Origin: Larix kaempferi
Taxonomy: Eukaryota; Streptophyta; Pinopsida; Pinales; Pinaceae
Length of the DNA stretch: 64,000 bases
Direction: 5' to 3'
Assembly: GCA_027924585.1 (NCBI GenBank)
Contig: BSBM01000372.1
Coordinates: forward strand, 13,071,501-13,135,500
Part shown: positions 24,650 through 35,573 of the stretch, piece by piece
How positions within the stretch are numbered: the first letter of the stretch is position 1
How the letters are laid out: each line of letters begins with the position of its first letter
Program-made: the position numbers and the translations under genes
The notes under the pieces: generated by a model
What the model was told of the DNA's origin: nothing
Seen by the model: only the letters and a program-made list of their open reading frames with translations
The model's database searches: none

Positions 24650-25264
24650 AATTTGTATCAATGTTTGAATCTAAACACTAATACTAACATCTTTGAGCAA
24701 GTCACTTTGATATGAATATCGCTTAGATGTGATTGTGGATCACATTTTTTATGATCTATGTCTTTATGTTTCAATTTAAATGCGAGGTTCTTAACATGCC
24801 CTTGCTAAGATCCCTTGTTAACTTGGCATGATTATGATTATATGATTAATAAGAAATATTAATGGTAATAAATATCAATTATTATGTTTTCTTTTTAAAA
24901 CAATATTTGAAAAATATATTTTAAACATTTGAAAAAACTTATATATTTAAAAAAAATATTTCAACTTAAAATTATTATTTTAAATATAGTTTCTTCTCGA
25001 AACTATTTTAAGATTTCTATCAAGAAAATCCATACCAAATACCAACAAAAAAAATCTTTAATTTAAACTTAAAAATTAAAATTATGTTTTTATAATATTG
25101 TATATTTTCTACATTAATATTCACCCAACTTTATAAACATGTATACATAATTAACATACTATAATGTTAGGAAAAAAATCTCTTGAAAATTATCATATTT
25201 TTTAAAAATATATTAAGAAAACACACAATTTTAATATAAAAAATTGAAATTAGAAAAAGAAAGG
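24650..25264. other. very AT-rich spacer
   Basis: Long A/T runs (especially 24830-25260) without coding frames. It ends at the poly-T that marks the 3' end of the minus-strand LINE. No target duplication for the LINE could be identified here. Confidence 0.5.
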
Positions 25265-25578
25265 TTTTTTTTTTGTAAGCAAGAACATTATATTACTATA
25301 TAAAAAGGAGATAAGCGGCTTTCAAAATAGATGGCCTTGCCATCTTATAGACTGCTCGACCGCCAGATATTCACCCCATACATTTCTAAAACACAAGTCC
25401 ACCCTTTATCTGCAAAATTGAGTCCCTTCCTTTGCCCCATTACATAATCGATGAGCAAGCCCCAACCATCCCAGGAAATACCTATTACCGATAGACTACC
25501 AAATATACTATGGAGATAGATCAAAACTAGATACCTAGACATATAGAAATACAGAAAATAGAACCAGATAAATAAACA

Positions 25579-26373
25579 TCAAATCTTCTTGGCCATGGCA
25601 TCACCCGAGGAAGACGTGGTTTGACGCAGATGTCTAGAGTGAAGGAAAAGACAACCACCAACTTTTTCAGCACCAGGAAAGCCACCTGAATCAGGTACTA
25701 CACCCTGACCACGACTGCTAGGAGCCGAAGGACCCACATCAGAATTAGCACCAGGAGGGGGATAGAGCGGAATGCCCAATTTCATGGCAATGAGGTCGAT
25801 TTTCTTATGCATTATCCGGTTATCATTATTATGCTTCTTCAATGCTTTAATAGGCTTCGTGTCCCCTGCCGCTTTGTTCTCCCATTCCATTAAAACTTGC
25901 GACAACAAACCCTTCATGACCCAATAGGTAGTAATAATGCAGTCGTAAGCAGAAAACCACCCAGCAGTCGAACCAGGGTCATTGGCCCACTTTGCCACAT
26001 CCTCCTTGACGTCCTCCATTTTTATGGCTTTGACCTGCTTCCATAAATATTGCTCCACTCGATTAATCTCATCTCTGATAATGGGGGGAATTCTTTCCTT
26101 AAAGAAACGCGTCGCCTGCACAACCTTCTTTTGCTCATGGGTAGCCCTCACAGCTCTACCCTTCCTTTTTCCCTTCTCGTCCCTCTTAGATCTCCTCTTG
26201 GACACCATGACAATTCGCCAAGGGGAGAATCTCTCTTCCACATGCAGGGAATTACGATTAAAGGAAAGCACTAGCTCAAAGATGAAAGCTCTGATAAGAG
26301 ACTTGCTGTTAAGCCCGAAATTTACTTCCATACTTATAACGATCCAACCAATACACATCTGAATGTCCTGCAT
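25579..26373 (-). CDS. intact 264-codon ORF downstream of LINE ORF2, unknown function
   Basis: This ORF starts 67 bases after the ORF2 stop. A second methionine (MVSKRRSKRDEKGKRK) begins a strongly basic segment and may be the true start. It is followed by a probably helical middle part (about residues 80-190: EQYLWKQVKAIKMEDVKEDV, then Trp/Tyr-rich stretches) and a Pro/Gly/Ser-rich tail. I do not recognise a family. It has no internal stop although ORF2 next to it has many, which is notable. A shorter ORF with a P/S-rich composition sits at the same place near the 3' end of another LINE copy (63377-63745). It could be a nucleic-acid-binding accessory protein of this LINE lineage or captured sequence. 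Function is not inferred. Confidence 0.5.
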   Translation of the reverse strand: MQDIQMCIGWIVISMEVNFGLNSKSLIRAFIFELVLSFNRNSLHVEERFSPWRIVMVSKRRSKRDEKGKRKGRAVRATHEQKKVVQATRFFKERIPPIIRDEINRVEQYLWKQVKAIKMEDVKEDVAKWANDPGSTAGWFSAYDCIITTYWVMKGLLSQVLMEWENKAAGDTKPIKALKKHNNDNRIMHKKIDLIAMKLGIPLYPPPGANSDVGPSAPSSRGQGVVPDSGGFPGAEKVGGCLFLHSRHLRQTTSSSGDAMAKKI

Positions 26374-26440
26374 TAATAGGATGTACTACAATTCTAATCG
26401 CAAGATAATCCCTACAGATCTACCATATTTCCACATTAGA

Positions 26441-29400
26441 TTATCGTATTGCGTCCTCCATTCGAGGACCTTGCCATAACCGCATCTCATCATGACCAAA
26501 GGGGGTACTTAATTGCTCTCTCAGATGGATGTTAAATTGGTTAGTACAACCATCGTCCAAGGGAGGAGGGCCATGATTACTCCAGGTGGCCATCGTAACT
26601 TCCACGTGGGTCCTAGCCAAGTTATCATCCCCATGCCTCACATCCTCTCTCTCTTCTCGCACGTGTCGAAGTTCCTTAGCCTCCAGGTGAGTGCATTGAG
26701 TATCCCAGTCGTAATCATGAAAGCATGACAATTGACCCTCCACGTCTCCACCTTTTTTATTTTCCCCTACATTGGCCAAGTAGTTTGCCACCTTATTCCC
26801 TTCATGTTTAACGTGGACAAAAACCCAAGCATGTGGTTTGTTCAGGCACGCAACAAGCTTTTCCACCCTGTAAGTTAAACTCCAACTGTCAGCCAACTTT
26901 ACGATATTTTTCCCATTGTGAACCCTCTTCGCCATCTAGATGATTATGTTCGAATCCCCCTCCACCATCGTCGGTTCCCAACCATTGTTAGCAATCAAAT
27001 GAAGACCATATAGGAGACCTTATAGCTCGGTTGCGTTGTTTGTTTCATGACCAATAAAAACCATGATAAACCCGCTAATGCCCCCTTCTGGATTTCTTAT
27101 CACTCCTACGAAGCCCGCAGAACCCAGGTTTCAGGCCTCGTCAAAATTAAATTTGAAGTGACCCTTTGGAGGAGGAGACCAGACCGACGGGATGTTGAGA
27201 GGGACCTTTTTGGGTTTGAACCAGACCCATCCTTGAATTGAATTGCTTATACCACAACTAGCCAAAATTCTTTTCTCCTGGTCGCCCATATCCCAGTCTT
27301 TTTGGTCCCATTTTGTAATCCCGACCGTTTCCTGGATGTGGATTCCCACTTTGCTCCAAACCTGTTGAGGCGTTCTCTTCTTATTCCAGAAATTTTTTCT
27401 ATTCCTCTCCTTCTAGACTCCCCACATAAGGAAACCCGAGAACATGAGCCATATGTTGAGAATGATGGGATTCTGAAAGTCTTTGATGTCCCAATTACTA
27501 AAGGTTTGGTCTGGCTGACCCCTCACCCGGTTCGATCTTCGGAATATCTCAACACCACTATCCCAAAGTGCAAAGGAGAAAGGGCATGAATCCAACAGGT
27601 GGTCCATGGTTTCCTCCTCACAACAACACAAAGGGCATTGGAATGGGCCACACACTCCACGTTTCTTTAGATCCCCCCGATAGGATTCATCTATAGGTGA
27701 CAAGCCAAATGAAAGTGGCCACCTTCGGCCATGGATTAAAATTTTGTACCTTCTTCCAGATTTCATCAATTTGGGATCCTTCACGGTTTGTCCAAAGATC
27801 ACAGGCCTCCTTGGTGTCGAATGTTCCTTTTGTCTGATAGCCCAATTGAAGTTTATCTGGTCCCCTTTGAATCCAAATACGTCTATCCTGGAGAACCTCT
27901 TGAATCTTAGGGATCTCTTCTACCGGGAATATGTGACTCCACCAATTTAGAGGGTTCCACTCATGAAAGTACTCATTAGCCTGCTCCTCTCTCCAAAACT
28001 AGCAAACCTTTATAGGCCCCAAATCCCTTGCCTGGTTTTGACATAGTTCTGAATTTAAATGCGTCATGATCTTGGGCATTTGTTGCCATGAATCATCCCA
28101 AAAATTACCATCTTCCTCGTCTCTGATTTCCCAGAAGCTATGATCATGTATGATGCTTCTGCTTTCGAAAGAAGACCTCCATATATGAGATCCTTGTTTA
28201 TCCTCATTAAACCGGATGAGTTCCCTTATTTGCTTATCTCCTGTATATTTGATATGCCATAGTTTTTCCTAAGGATCCTTTTTATGGGTGACCTAGTGCC
28301 ACCAGATTTTGGCCCTAAGAACTTCACTAGTTTTCTTCAGGTTGCAAAGTCCCAACCCTCCTTGAAATTTAGGTTTACAAACCTTTTCCCAGCTAACCAA
28401 GGCCCATCTCTGTTTGTCCTGGCAGCAACCCCATAGGAATTGGCGTTGTATATTCCTTATCTCCTTAAGAACAACTTTTCGAGCCACCATGTGCGAGAAT
28501 AAATAAATGGACATTGCTTGAAGCACAACTTTAACCAAAACAACTCTACTAGCCAAATTAAGTGGTCTATAAGCCCAGTTTGCCAATTTCTTCTACATAC
28601 AATCCAACAGATCAACCCAAGAAATTTTTTTGATAACTCCATCTACTAAAGGAGCAACTAAATATTTGGACGGAAGGGATCTCCCTTGAAACCCTAGAAT
28701 GTGAAGAATGTTCCTTTGAGAAATCCTAGGAGTATTAAAGAAAAAGACATGGGATTTCTCATCATTAATTTCCAGACCCGAGGCTTTAGAAAACATAGTC
28801 AAACCTTTCTTGAAATCTCTTGCTTCTTGAACAGATGGGTGACCCATCAACATCGTATCATCAAAAAATAGTTGATGAGTATGCTTGTCAGCCCCAGTAT
28901 GAAGACTCAGCCCCTTGATTTCCTCATTCTCCACCATAGATTTAATCACCTGGCCTAGACCTTCAGCCATCAAAACAAACAAGAATGGGGATAAAGGGTC
29001 CCCTTGTCTAATACCCTGAGATGGACTAAAATTTTTAGTGGAAGCGCCATTGAGAAGAATTGAAAAGAAAGTTGTGGAGATCATGTTCATTATCCATTCT
29101 ATCCAACCATGGTTAAACCATAAGCTTTTAGCATTTATATCATGAATTGCCAGCTTATCTTATAATAAGCTTTTGAGATATCCAACTTAAGCAACATACC
29201 AGGATTTTTTGTGACTTTCAGAGAGTGAATAACTTCATGAACAAGAATAACTCCATCCAAAATTTGGTGCCCTTCCAAAAAGCCCGATTATTTTGGGGAA
29301 ACCATATTAGGGAGGACAAGTTTCAACCTATTCCCAATAACTTAGTGATAATCTTGTAGATAACATTGCATAAGGCTATACGCTCGAATTTACCTGAAGA

Positions 29401-29448
29401 ATCAGCTCTCTATCCTTTCGAAATGAGGGTGAGGAAGGTAGAGTTGAA
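26441..29448 (-). pseudogene. LINE ORF2 C-terminal part: RT, zf-RVT, RNase H
   Basis: In order on the minus strand: KAFNSTFLTLI (29445), IALCNVIYKII, and the RT catalytic block LDISKAY.KISW (about 29155-29190). Next come QGIRQGDPLSPFLFVL (about 29000) and the active-site loop FFDDTML (about 28850-28875; family usually F/YADD, here Phe for Ala). Then the RT thumb/connection (28293-28586), a zinc-finger-like zf-RVT segment (27413-27900) and RNase H. RNase H shows FKFNFDEA, NATEL and VEGDSN; the last motif is HVKHEGNKVANYLAN, where the family has Asp for the first of the last two Asn. Many stops and frameshifts interrupt it. The enzyme copies LINE RNA by target-primed reverse transcription; this copy is inactive. 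Confidence 0.85.
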
Positions 29449-29453
29449 GGCCT

Positions 29454-31956
29454 TGTTGCCACCAGATTGGGCACTTGGTTAACGCAATAGAAATATATGC
29501 TACTGCTCAGTGCGCCCTTGGGGGAAAGTCTCGAGTCAAGGCTATCACTTGATCTTAATCCCTCCATTTAGGTCAAACTCCTAACGAAGCCAAGGGGGGT
29601 AGTCCCTAAGGAAAGTTTCTAAGGTTTTTAGAGTTTCTCAGTGAATTGGTTAAAGGTGTTGTTTAAGGAGTTTAATGAATTGACTAAAAGTGTTCCAAGA
29701 TGATTTGCAAAAAATAGTTTATAAATTACTTTCACCAGGAGAATTGAAATGACTATTGATAAAGAGTACAACAGTGATATGATATAAAGCAAATAAATAA
29801 CGCGTTGTGGACTAGTGCCTTGTGGAGTCAAAATAATATATAAGAGTTGCTGCTGAAAGGGAAATGTTTTGCAATTGCTTCTTGGTTACTTTTAGATTTA
29901 TTAATGATTCAAATTTGTTAGGGAAAAAAGGGGGACTCCCGAGATACCGTGAGGTACAGGGAGGAATGTCTGGAAATAAAAAATGGTGGCTCCTCATGAG
30001 AACATGTGGGATGGAATGGAGTCTCTAAGGCGGTGTTCAACACTCCAACTAGGGTGTAGTCTAATTGTGCCTTGAGGTCGCCTCCCAGTTGTTCCCGCTT
30101 CCTTTGAGAAATTTCCCCACACAAATTTTAATTATTCGAAGTGTAGTATTTTCACTAGCTGAGGGGTTGTGTATTTTATTAAATGAGTTATTAACTTAAA
30201 TGTGGAAAATTGAAAAGCGACTACAATCGTTTTTGATTTCCCACAGGCCCATGCAAGATGCCCGCAAGGGGAAAGAGCATACTTCGATATATAAACCAAA
30301 TGTTTATTCCAATTTGTGATTGTAGTTGTAGAAAAAATGTACAAAAACTATAAGGAAAGAAAATAAGCACAAAACCTATGTGTCACTTTTTTTTATCATC
30401 CACCACTAATCGACAAAGCCTTTGTGTGGTATTGAGAGCATACTTCCTGGCAACGAGGTTTGTGTTATTTATAGATTTTAAGCTTGCAAAAATAAAAGTG
30501 AATTAGAGGGAAAATGATTAGTTAAAGTATACACCTCGCAAGCTCAAAGTGTGTGTGTGTTTCTTGTGTTGTTAGAAAAATTCATTTACAAAATTTTTAC
30601 ACAGTGCAAATCCCCCTAGGGGGGATGGGGTGTGGGCGTTGGGTATCCCACTGCTCTCGTTTAATAATTACAATGAATATAGAAAATAATATGCCACTTA
30701 GTCCAATTTTGGTTGGATCTAAGGGCTTACAATAATGTAGAATATTTATACAAGTAGATGGGGGTCCACTGGGATGGTTTTTTGCACTTTTTTACCGGTT
30801 TTGGTCACAAATATTCCCACTTTCGTCGTGGACTTGCTAAAAACCAGAGAGATAAAAGTGCTGCAAATTAGTGATTAGAGTACACAAATTTACATAAAAA
30901 TTACAAAATCTAACTTGCAAAAAATATTAGAAAATTTTGACATATGCAAGTATACAAATTTTTGATCTAGATCTAGTTTTTAGATGCAAAATTTGAGATT
31001 ATTCTAGATCTGATTTTCTGCTAAAATAAGAAAAGATGTATGATTTTACGAAATGAAAACAAGATATGTTTCTTACTAATCCTAAAGTAACCAAGTAACC
31101 AAAAGAATTATTTAGAGAAAAATGAAAGATAGTTTGAAGCAAACCTCAAGCTCAAGGCTTGGTATTGGAAGAAGATTGAGAAGGAGGAAGTGTGGATCAA
31201 TCACTTGTAAATCCGCAGCTCGAATGTGATGGAGAAAGAGAGGATTCAAACTAGATCCAAGCTTCCTTCACCTTGAAACTTCTTGTAGAGCTTGCAAAAA
31301 TCTCATACAAACAATATTAAATCCAGTATGCTCATAAATCAAAATCAAGAGAATATGTTGTATAACCGAATACTAGTATTACTCTTAAATCTTGATAACA
31401 TGCTCATAAACAAACAAATTAACAACAGTAAATGTTTGATCTACAAATATAGATCTAAACAATTACTTGCATAAGAAAAATGAAACTCAAAATATGTCAC
31501 CTCAACCAAAGAATGGTGCATACATGGAACCAAGAAACCAAATCGATTTCCACAGTCTTCAATCTTATGACCTGAAATACAAAATTACAATACTCAAGAG
31601 TAGAGGTTCTATGCCTTTCTATCAGTGAGAAATGAGCAATAGAAACCTTGCTCTTATAGCCTTGAGAAGGAGAGGGTGAATATCTCAAGGAGAGAGCAAT
31701 GGCGCATCAAAGGAGAGATATGGGGGATTGAGAGCCCACGTGAATCCTTGATTTGGCATGAAGAGGGCGTGAGCTCCAGCTTGATGAGAAATTGGTGGGA
31801 TATGTTGGTCGTAGATTCCATAAGGAGGCGCCACATCTCCATAATGAGATGTGCCCTTAACTTCATGCCCTACCAACCCATACATTGCTCGCCACATATC
31901 ATAACCACTAATGAGAGGGATGGGGCGCATCTTTATTTGACAGGACTCATAAATAT
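29454..31956 (-). mobile_element. solo LTR, first segment (minus orientation)
   Basis: A solo LTR occupies 29454-59447, less the CACTA insert, for a net length of about 3.3 kb. The left end is TGTTGCCACC at 29454 and the right end AGACAACA at 59447, with a perfect 5-bp duplication GGCCT (29449-29453 and 59448-59452) inside the LINE RT gene. Orientation is minus because 29485-29720 matches the reverse complement of the 3' end of the LTR at 12179-16490 (for example 'aaactcctaacgaagccaa' and 'ggtgttgttta.ggag'). It is therefore a diverged relative of retrotransposon 2. No internal region is present. Confidence 0.85.
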
Positions 31957-31987
31957 CACTACAACATTTTGACCCAAAATACGACGG
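31957..31987 (+). repeat. CACTA left terminal inverted repeat
   Basis: Begins CACTACAACATTTTG and runs to ...CGACGG. It pairs with 58594-58624 with three mismatches in 31 bases. Transposase is expected to cut at this end. Confidence 0.93.
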
Positions 31988-32089
31988 CTGTATTGTCGGA
32001 TTTTCGACATTTCCCTGTCGCATGTACGACGCTATGTTTTTTTTAGGCGTCGCTGGATTTTTGTCGGTTGTCCGACACCGCACCAAGCC

Positions 32090-32475
32090 GTCGGTTCAGC
32101 GACGGTTAATCATACCATCGGTTAACCGACGCCTTGGAGAGGTGTCGGTTAACCGACGCAAATCCAGGGACGCCTAGAACAATTTAAAAAAACAAACCGA
32201 CGGCTTCTTACCGTTGATCAAATGCTCCAAGGTGTCGGTTAGGCGTCGGTTAACCGATGGCCTGTAGATGTTCTAGGTGTCGGTTAACCGACAGTCTGTA
32301 GATGTTCTAGGTGTCGGTTAACCGTCAGTCTGTAGATGCTCTAGGTGTCGGTTAACTGACAGTCTGTAGATGTTCTAGGGGTCGGTTAACCGACAGTCTG
32401 TAGATGTTCTAGGTGTCGGTTAACCGACAGTCGGTAAATGTTCTAGGTGTCGGTTAACCGACAGGCTGTAAACGT
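32090..32475. repeat. CACTA left subterminal repeats, 34-bp period
   Basis: The perfect 14-bp palindrome GTCGGTTAACCGAC, or close variants, recurs. From 32244 it becomes a strict tandem array with starts near 32244, 32278, 32312, 32346, 32380, 32414 and 32448. Each unit continues with 'agtctgtagatgttctagg' or a variant. In En/Spm elements the subterminal repeats are bound by the TNPA-type protein, and these are the likely equivalents. Confidence 0.9.
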
Positions 32476-32489
32476 TTTAAAAAAAAATT

Positions 32490-35400
32490 TAATAAATATA
32501 TGCATAGATTTGTAGGCCGAGGATCAATGGTACCAAGACATTCAATAGAAAAATATTCATATTGAATAGGCAAGTCCACCTGAAAGTATAAAAGCAGCAA
32601 GTCAACATTTCTATGAAGACAAACCATGGAACTTCTAAAATATTTGTCTAAATATAGTGCTACAATTCCAGAGATTAGGAGAAGCAATAATACTCATGAA
32701 ATAGATAAATTTGCACTACCTTAGATTATGTTTGATGTAAAGAATTTTCATCTACAGTAGGCTCACGCTCTCTTTTGTTTCTCTTCACCTTCTGAAAGCT
32801 GGGTTCAATATCCATGTCAGAGGAATGATCATCACTCTCACTGCTGCTGCTACTTTCATCTTTCTCTGTGCAAATTTGTACCCTTGATTTTTTGCTTGTT
32901 ATATCAACTTTTGTGATCTTGTCAATGATTTGTGAGTCTCTTTCCAAAGGAGACCCATTTGATATGTTTTTTGACCTAGGAGACACTCTGCCTTTTGTTG
33001 TTTCTGTATCTTTTGCATAAATGTCAACTGAATTCCTAACACTACACACCACAAAGATTTCACTCAGTATGCTGCAGTCCATATATTCCACTCTCAAAAG
33101 CAATTATCTTCTGTGTTCTCAGGACAGGACAAATGTACATATTACAGATACAATCATAATTTAAGGAGTGAGAAATTTAACAATATACTACAATACAAAG
33201 CCAACCATAGAAAGATATTGTTGATGACAGATCTGTATGTTGTCATTGATGGCCCTATCATCTGGACAGAGCTGTACAGTATTACAATGAAGATCAGACC
33301 AGAGAAGAGATACAGAGTACCTGTACCAGACCAAGAGATGAGAACAACAGCATGATTACAAAGATGAGGCATGACAAACCTACACAAATATGAGGCAACA
33401 CAAAGGTGAGGCATGATAATTACAGTGATATACAAAGATGAGGCAACACAAACCTACACAATGAGAACAGCCGGATGATGATATGATACCTCCATATGTT
33501 CAATCACCTGCAGGTAAATGCTTAAAGTTTAAACATGTGTACCATCACTAAAAAGGAGAAATCTTCAAAGCAGAAAAACAGAACTATGAAACACATATTT
33601 GCTGTAGACCTAATATTTTCTCTAGATCAAATTTCTCGAGGTGCAAACCCATTTTTGGAATGGTTAGAGCTATGTGCTCCAATGAATTAGTTAAGTCGAG
33701 GCTACTTTGTGTTTTCAAGTCCCCATTAACTCCAAACCCTAAATATTTTTCTTTGGATGTCCTCACTGAAAGTTGTGTAAATGGCGGGCAATCTACAAAT
33801 TTAATCAATCTTCTTTTCTTGCCATTGGAATATCTTTTAGGTGAAATAACCCAATGAAGATTTCATATCTTTTATTGTATGATGGATGATCTATCACTTG
33901 TTTTTAACAAATTGGTTCCGACTAAAGTTATGGATGATCACTTCATTACTTCCTTTCAGAATGTTTTTTTAGTTTTCTTGATAAGCCATCAATGAAATTG
34001 AATTTTGAGAGTGCAATTTTCAATACTGACTCCTCTTCTAGATTTGGTATGCTCTTCTTCAACATTGGAGGATTCCCAACATTAATTATTGTAAAACAAG
34101 AAGTGCATGGTGATCTATGACAGTTCAAGGTGTGAAAAAGGAAAATATTGGCTCAAATAACTTCTCTAACCTATTCTCAAGAATATATTCATATTAGACA
34201 TCAAGAATCACATGGTGGAATACAAAATTCAAGGTTGCCAAAATAAAACTATTGGTTGAAACTTCTGTAGATCAGATTCAAGAGAAAGTATTATTGGATA
34301 TATTACAACCAAAATCACATGATGATGTATTAAATTTCAAGATGTAAACATTCAAACAATTGTCACAAATAACTTTTGTAACCCAATTTCAAACACAGTG
34401 AGATTGGACATGAAGTAGTAAAGGTGTTTGAAATAGAGAAAAAAAGCTAGAAGAGAGGGAATTCTATAAAAATATTTCCCATCCTACTCAGTTTACTTAG
34501 TTTGTTGCAATGCTCACCTTCAAAGTCAATTGTGCCATGTACAGAAAAACATTAAAAAAAATCATATTCCCAACTCATAAAGCTAATGCACACGCATATG
34601 ACATCTAAGAGTCTAAACAGATCATTAACCAGTCTATTCAGATAATGGGCTTGTTAACTTACAATATCAATAGTTTTGTATCCAGCAAAAACATAAAAAA
34701 GGTTGCCAAGTTGAATAGCTGCTACATCTAGGTGGGGTACAGGAGCCTCTTCCATCTCCTCCTACTCCACAAAGAAATTATGGAGTGATAACACAAGGAA
34801 CCTGTTATCACAGTATAAATTTCTGGCAAAGGTCGATGGAAAAAATAGTGCTGTTCATTAAAAAAAGACTCTCATTTGGAAAATTTCTGTGAAGAAATGA
34901 TTTTCTGTGCTTAGCGGAGGTCTTAAAACATTGGAGGAGCTGTTAGTTTGGCAAGAGAATTGTCGGAAAACCCAAAGAATGAAGTAAAATAGCGGAGCGG
35001 TCAAATCTCCGCTATAAAGTATAGTGGGCCCGACGGAGGTTAAGCGCCAGAACAGATCAAGGGCTGTAGATGCAGCGCTAATTTCCGCCAAGATTTGATG
35101 GCTCAGATCTTAGCGGATAATACATCTATCATGAAGGTTAAAGAAAGTCCGTTTTCCGCTGAGATGTGACGGGTGCTACATGGCTGTCGCTGAGTGGAAG
35201 CGGAAAATGGATACCCGTACAGAAATGTACGATATCCTATTTTCCGCTGCGGTCTAGCTTAACATGTTAACTCGCATTGGTATCCTGGTCTAGGGTATTA
35301 ATTTTTTAAGTAATCTGGCTGCAGGGGCTAAGTTTCACAGGATCCTACGGACAACAGAGTGCCAGCTGCTATAGCTCTCTGATATGCATGCGGGGTCCAA

Positions 35401-35573
35401 CTATAGTACTCAGCCCAATCTATTAGGGCACTAACTAAGGAGGCTCCACTGTACATGTTACCGTCAAAGACCGCTGAAAGACTATTTCCGCCATTTCTGC
35501 TCGGAGATTAAGGTTCGATTGGTTCGGCTGCTACAGATACCAGATATACTATCAACATTTCAACTGTGAGTAA
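32490..35573. other. CACTA interior of uncertain origin
   Basis: No transposase motif is visible. A short tandem repeat 'acaaagatgaggca' lies at 33358-33460. Minus-strand frames at 33584-33808 and 33946-34128 have a protein-like composition but no recognised domain. The stretch 34870-35300 carries recurrent 'ttttccgct' / 'agcggaaaa' words, shared with 45640-45940, and looks like the non-coding leader of the ORF that follows. Confidence 0.45.
32726..33103 (-). CDS. small acidic/basic minus-strand ORF, unknown
   Basis: 125 codons whose last half is low-complexity: a Ser/Asp/Glu run (KDESSSSSESDDHSSDMD) followed by a basic patch (KVKRNKRERE) like a nuclear localisation signal. Composition suggests the C-terminal exon of a nuclear protein, on the same strand as the CACTA genes and just before the 3' terminal repeat. 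No domain is recognised and no upstream exon was confirmed. It may be a third CACTA gene, a captured fragment, or chance. Confidence 0.3.
   Translation of the reverse strand: MLLRVEYMDCSILSEIFVVCSVRNSVDIYAKDTETTKGRVSPRSKNISNGSPLERDSQIIDKITKVDITSKKSRVQICTEKDESSSSSESDDHSSDMDIEPSFQKVKRNKREREPTVDENSLHQT

Larger units (their letters stand above)
25265..29453 (-). mobile_element. LINE (L1/RTE-like plant LINE), 3' part
   Basis: Ten Ts at 25265-25274 are the poly(A) tail of a minus-strand LINE ending ...CTTAC-poly(A). Going left from 29453 the minus strand encodes RT, zf-RVT, RNase H and a final 264-codon ORF. The RT sequence breaks off at 29453, exactly where a solo LTR begins. The missing upstream part is found at 59448-61657, ending at the matching point of the protein. 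The five bases at the break (GGCCT) are present on both sides, so the halves are one LINE split by later insertions. Combined length is about 6.4 kb. Confidence 0.88.

Noticed and set aside
32244-32475. CRISPR-like array of 34-bp repeats
   Set aside because: Repeat units are contiguous without unique spacers and lie in a plant CACTA end.
33113-33435. Overlapping ORFs on both strands with 'gatgaggca' repeats
   Set aside because: Short repeat-driven frames without domain features.
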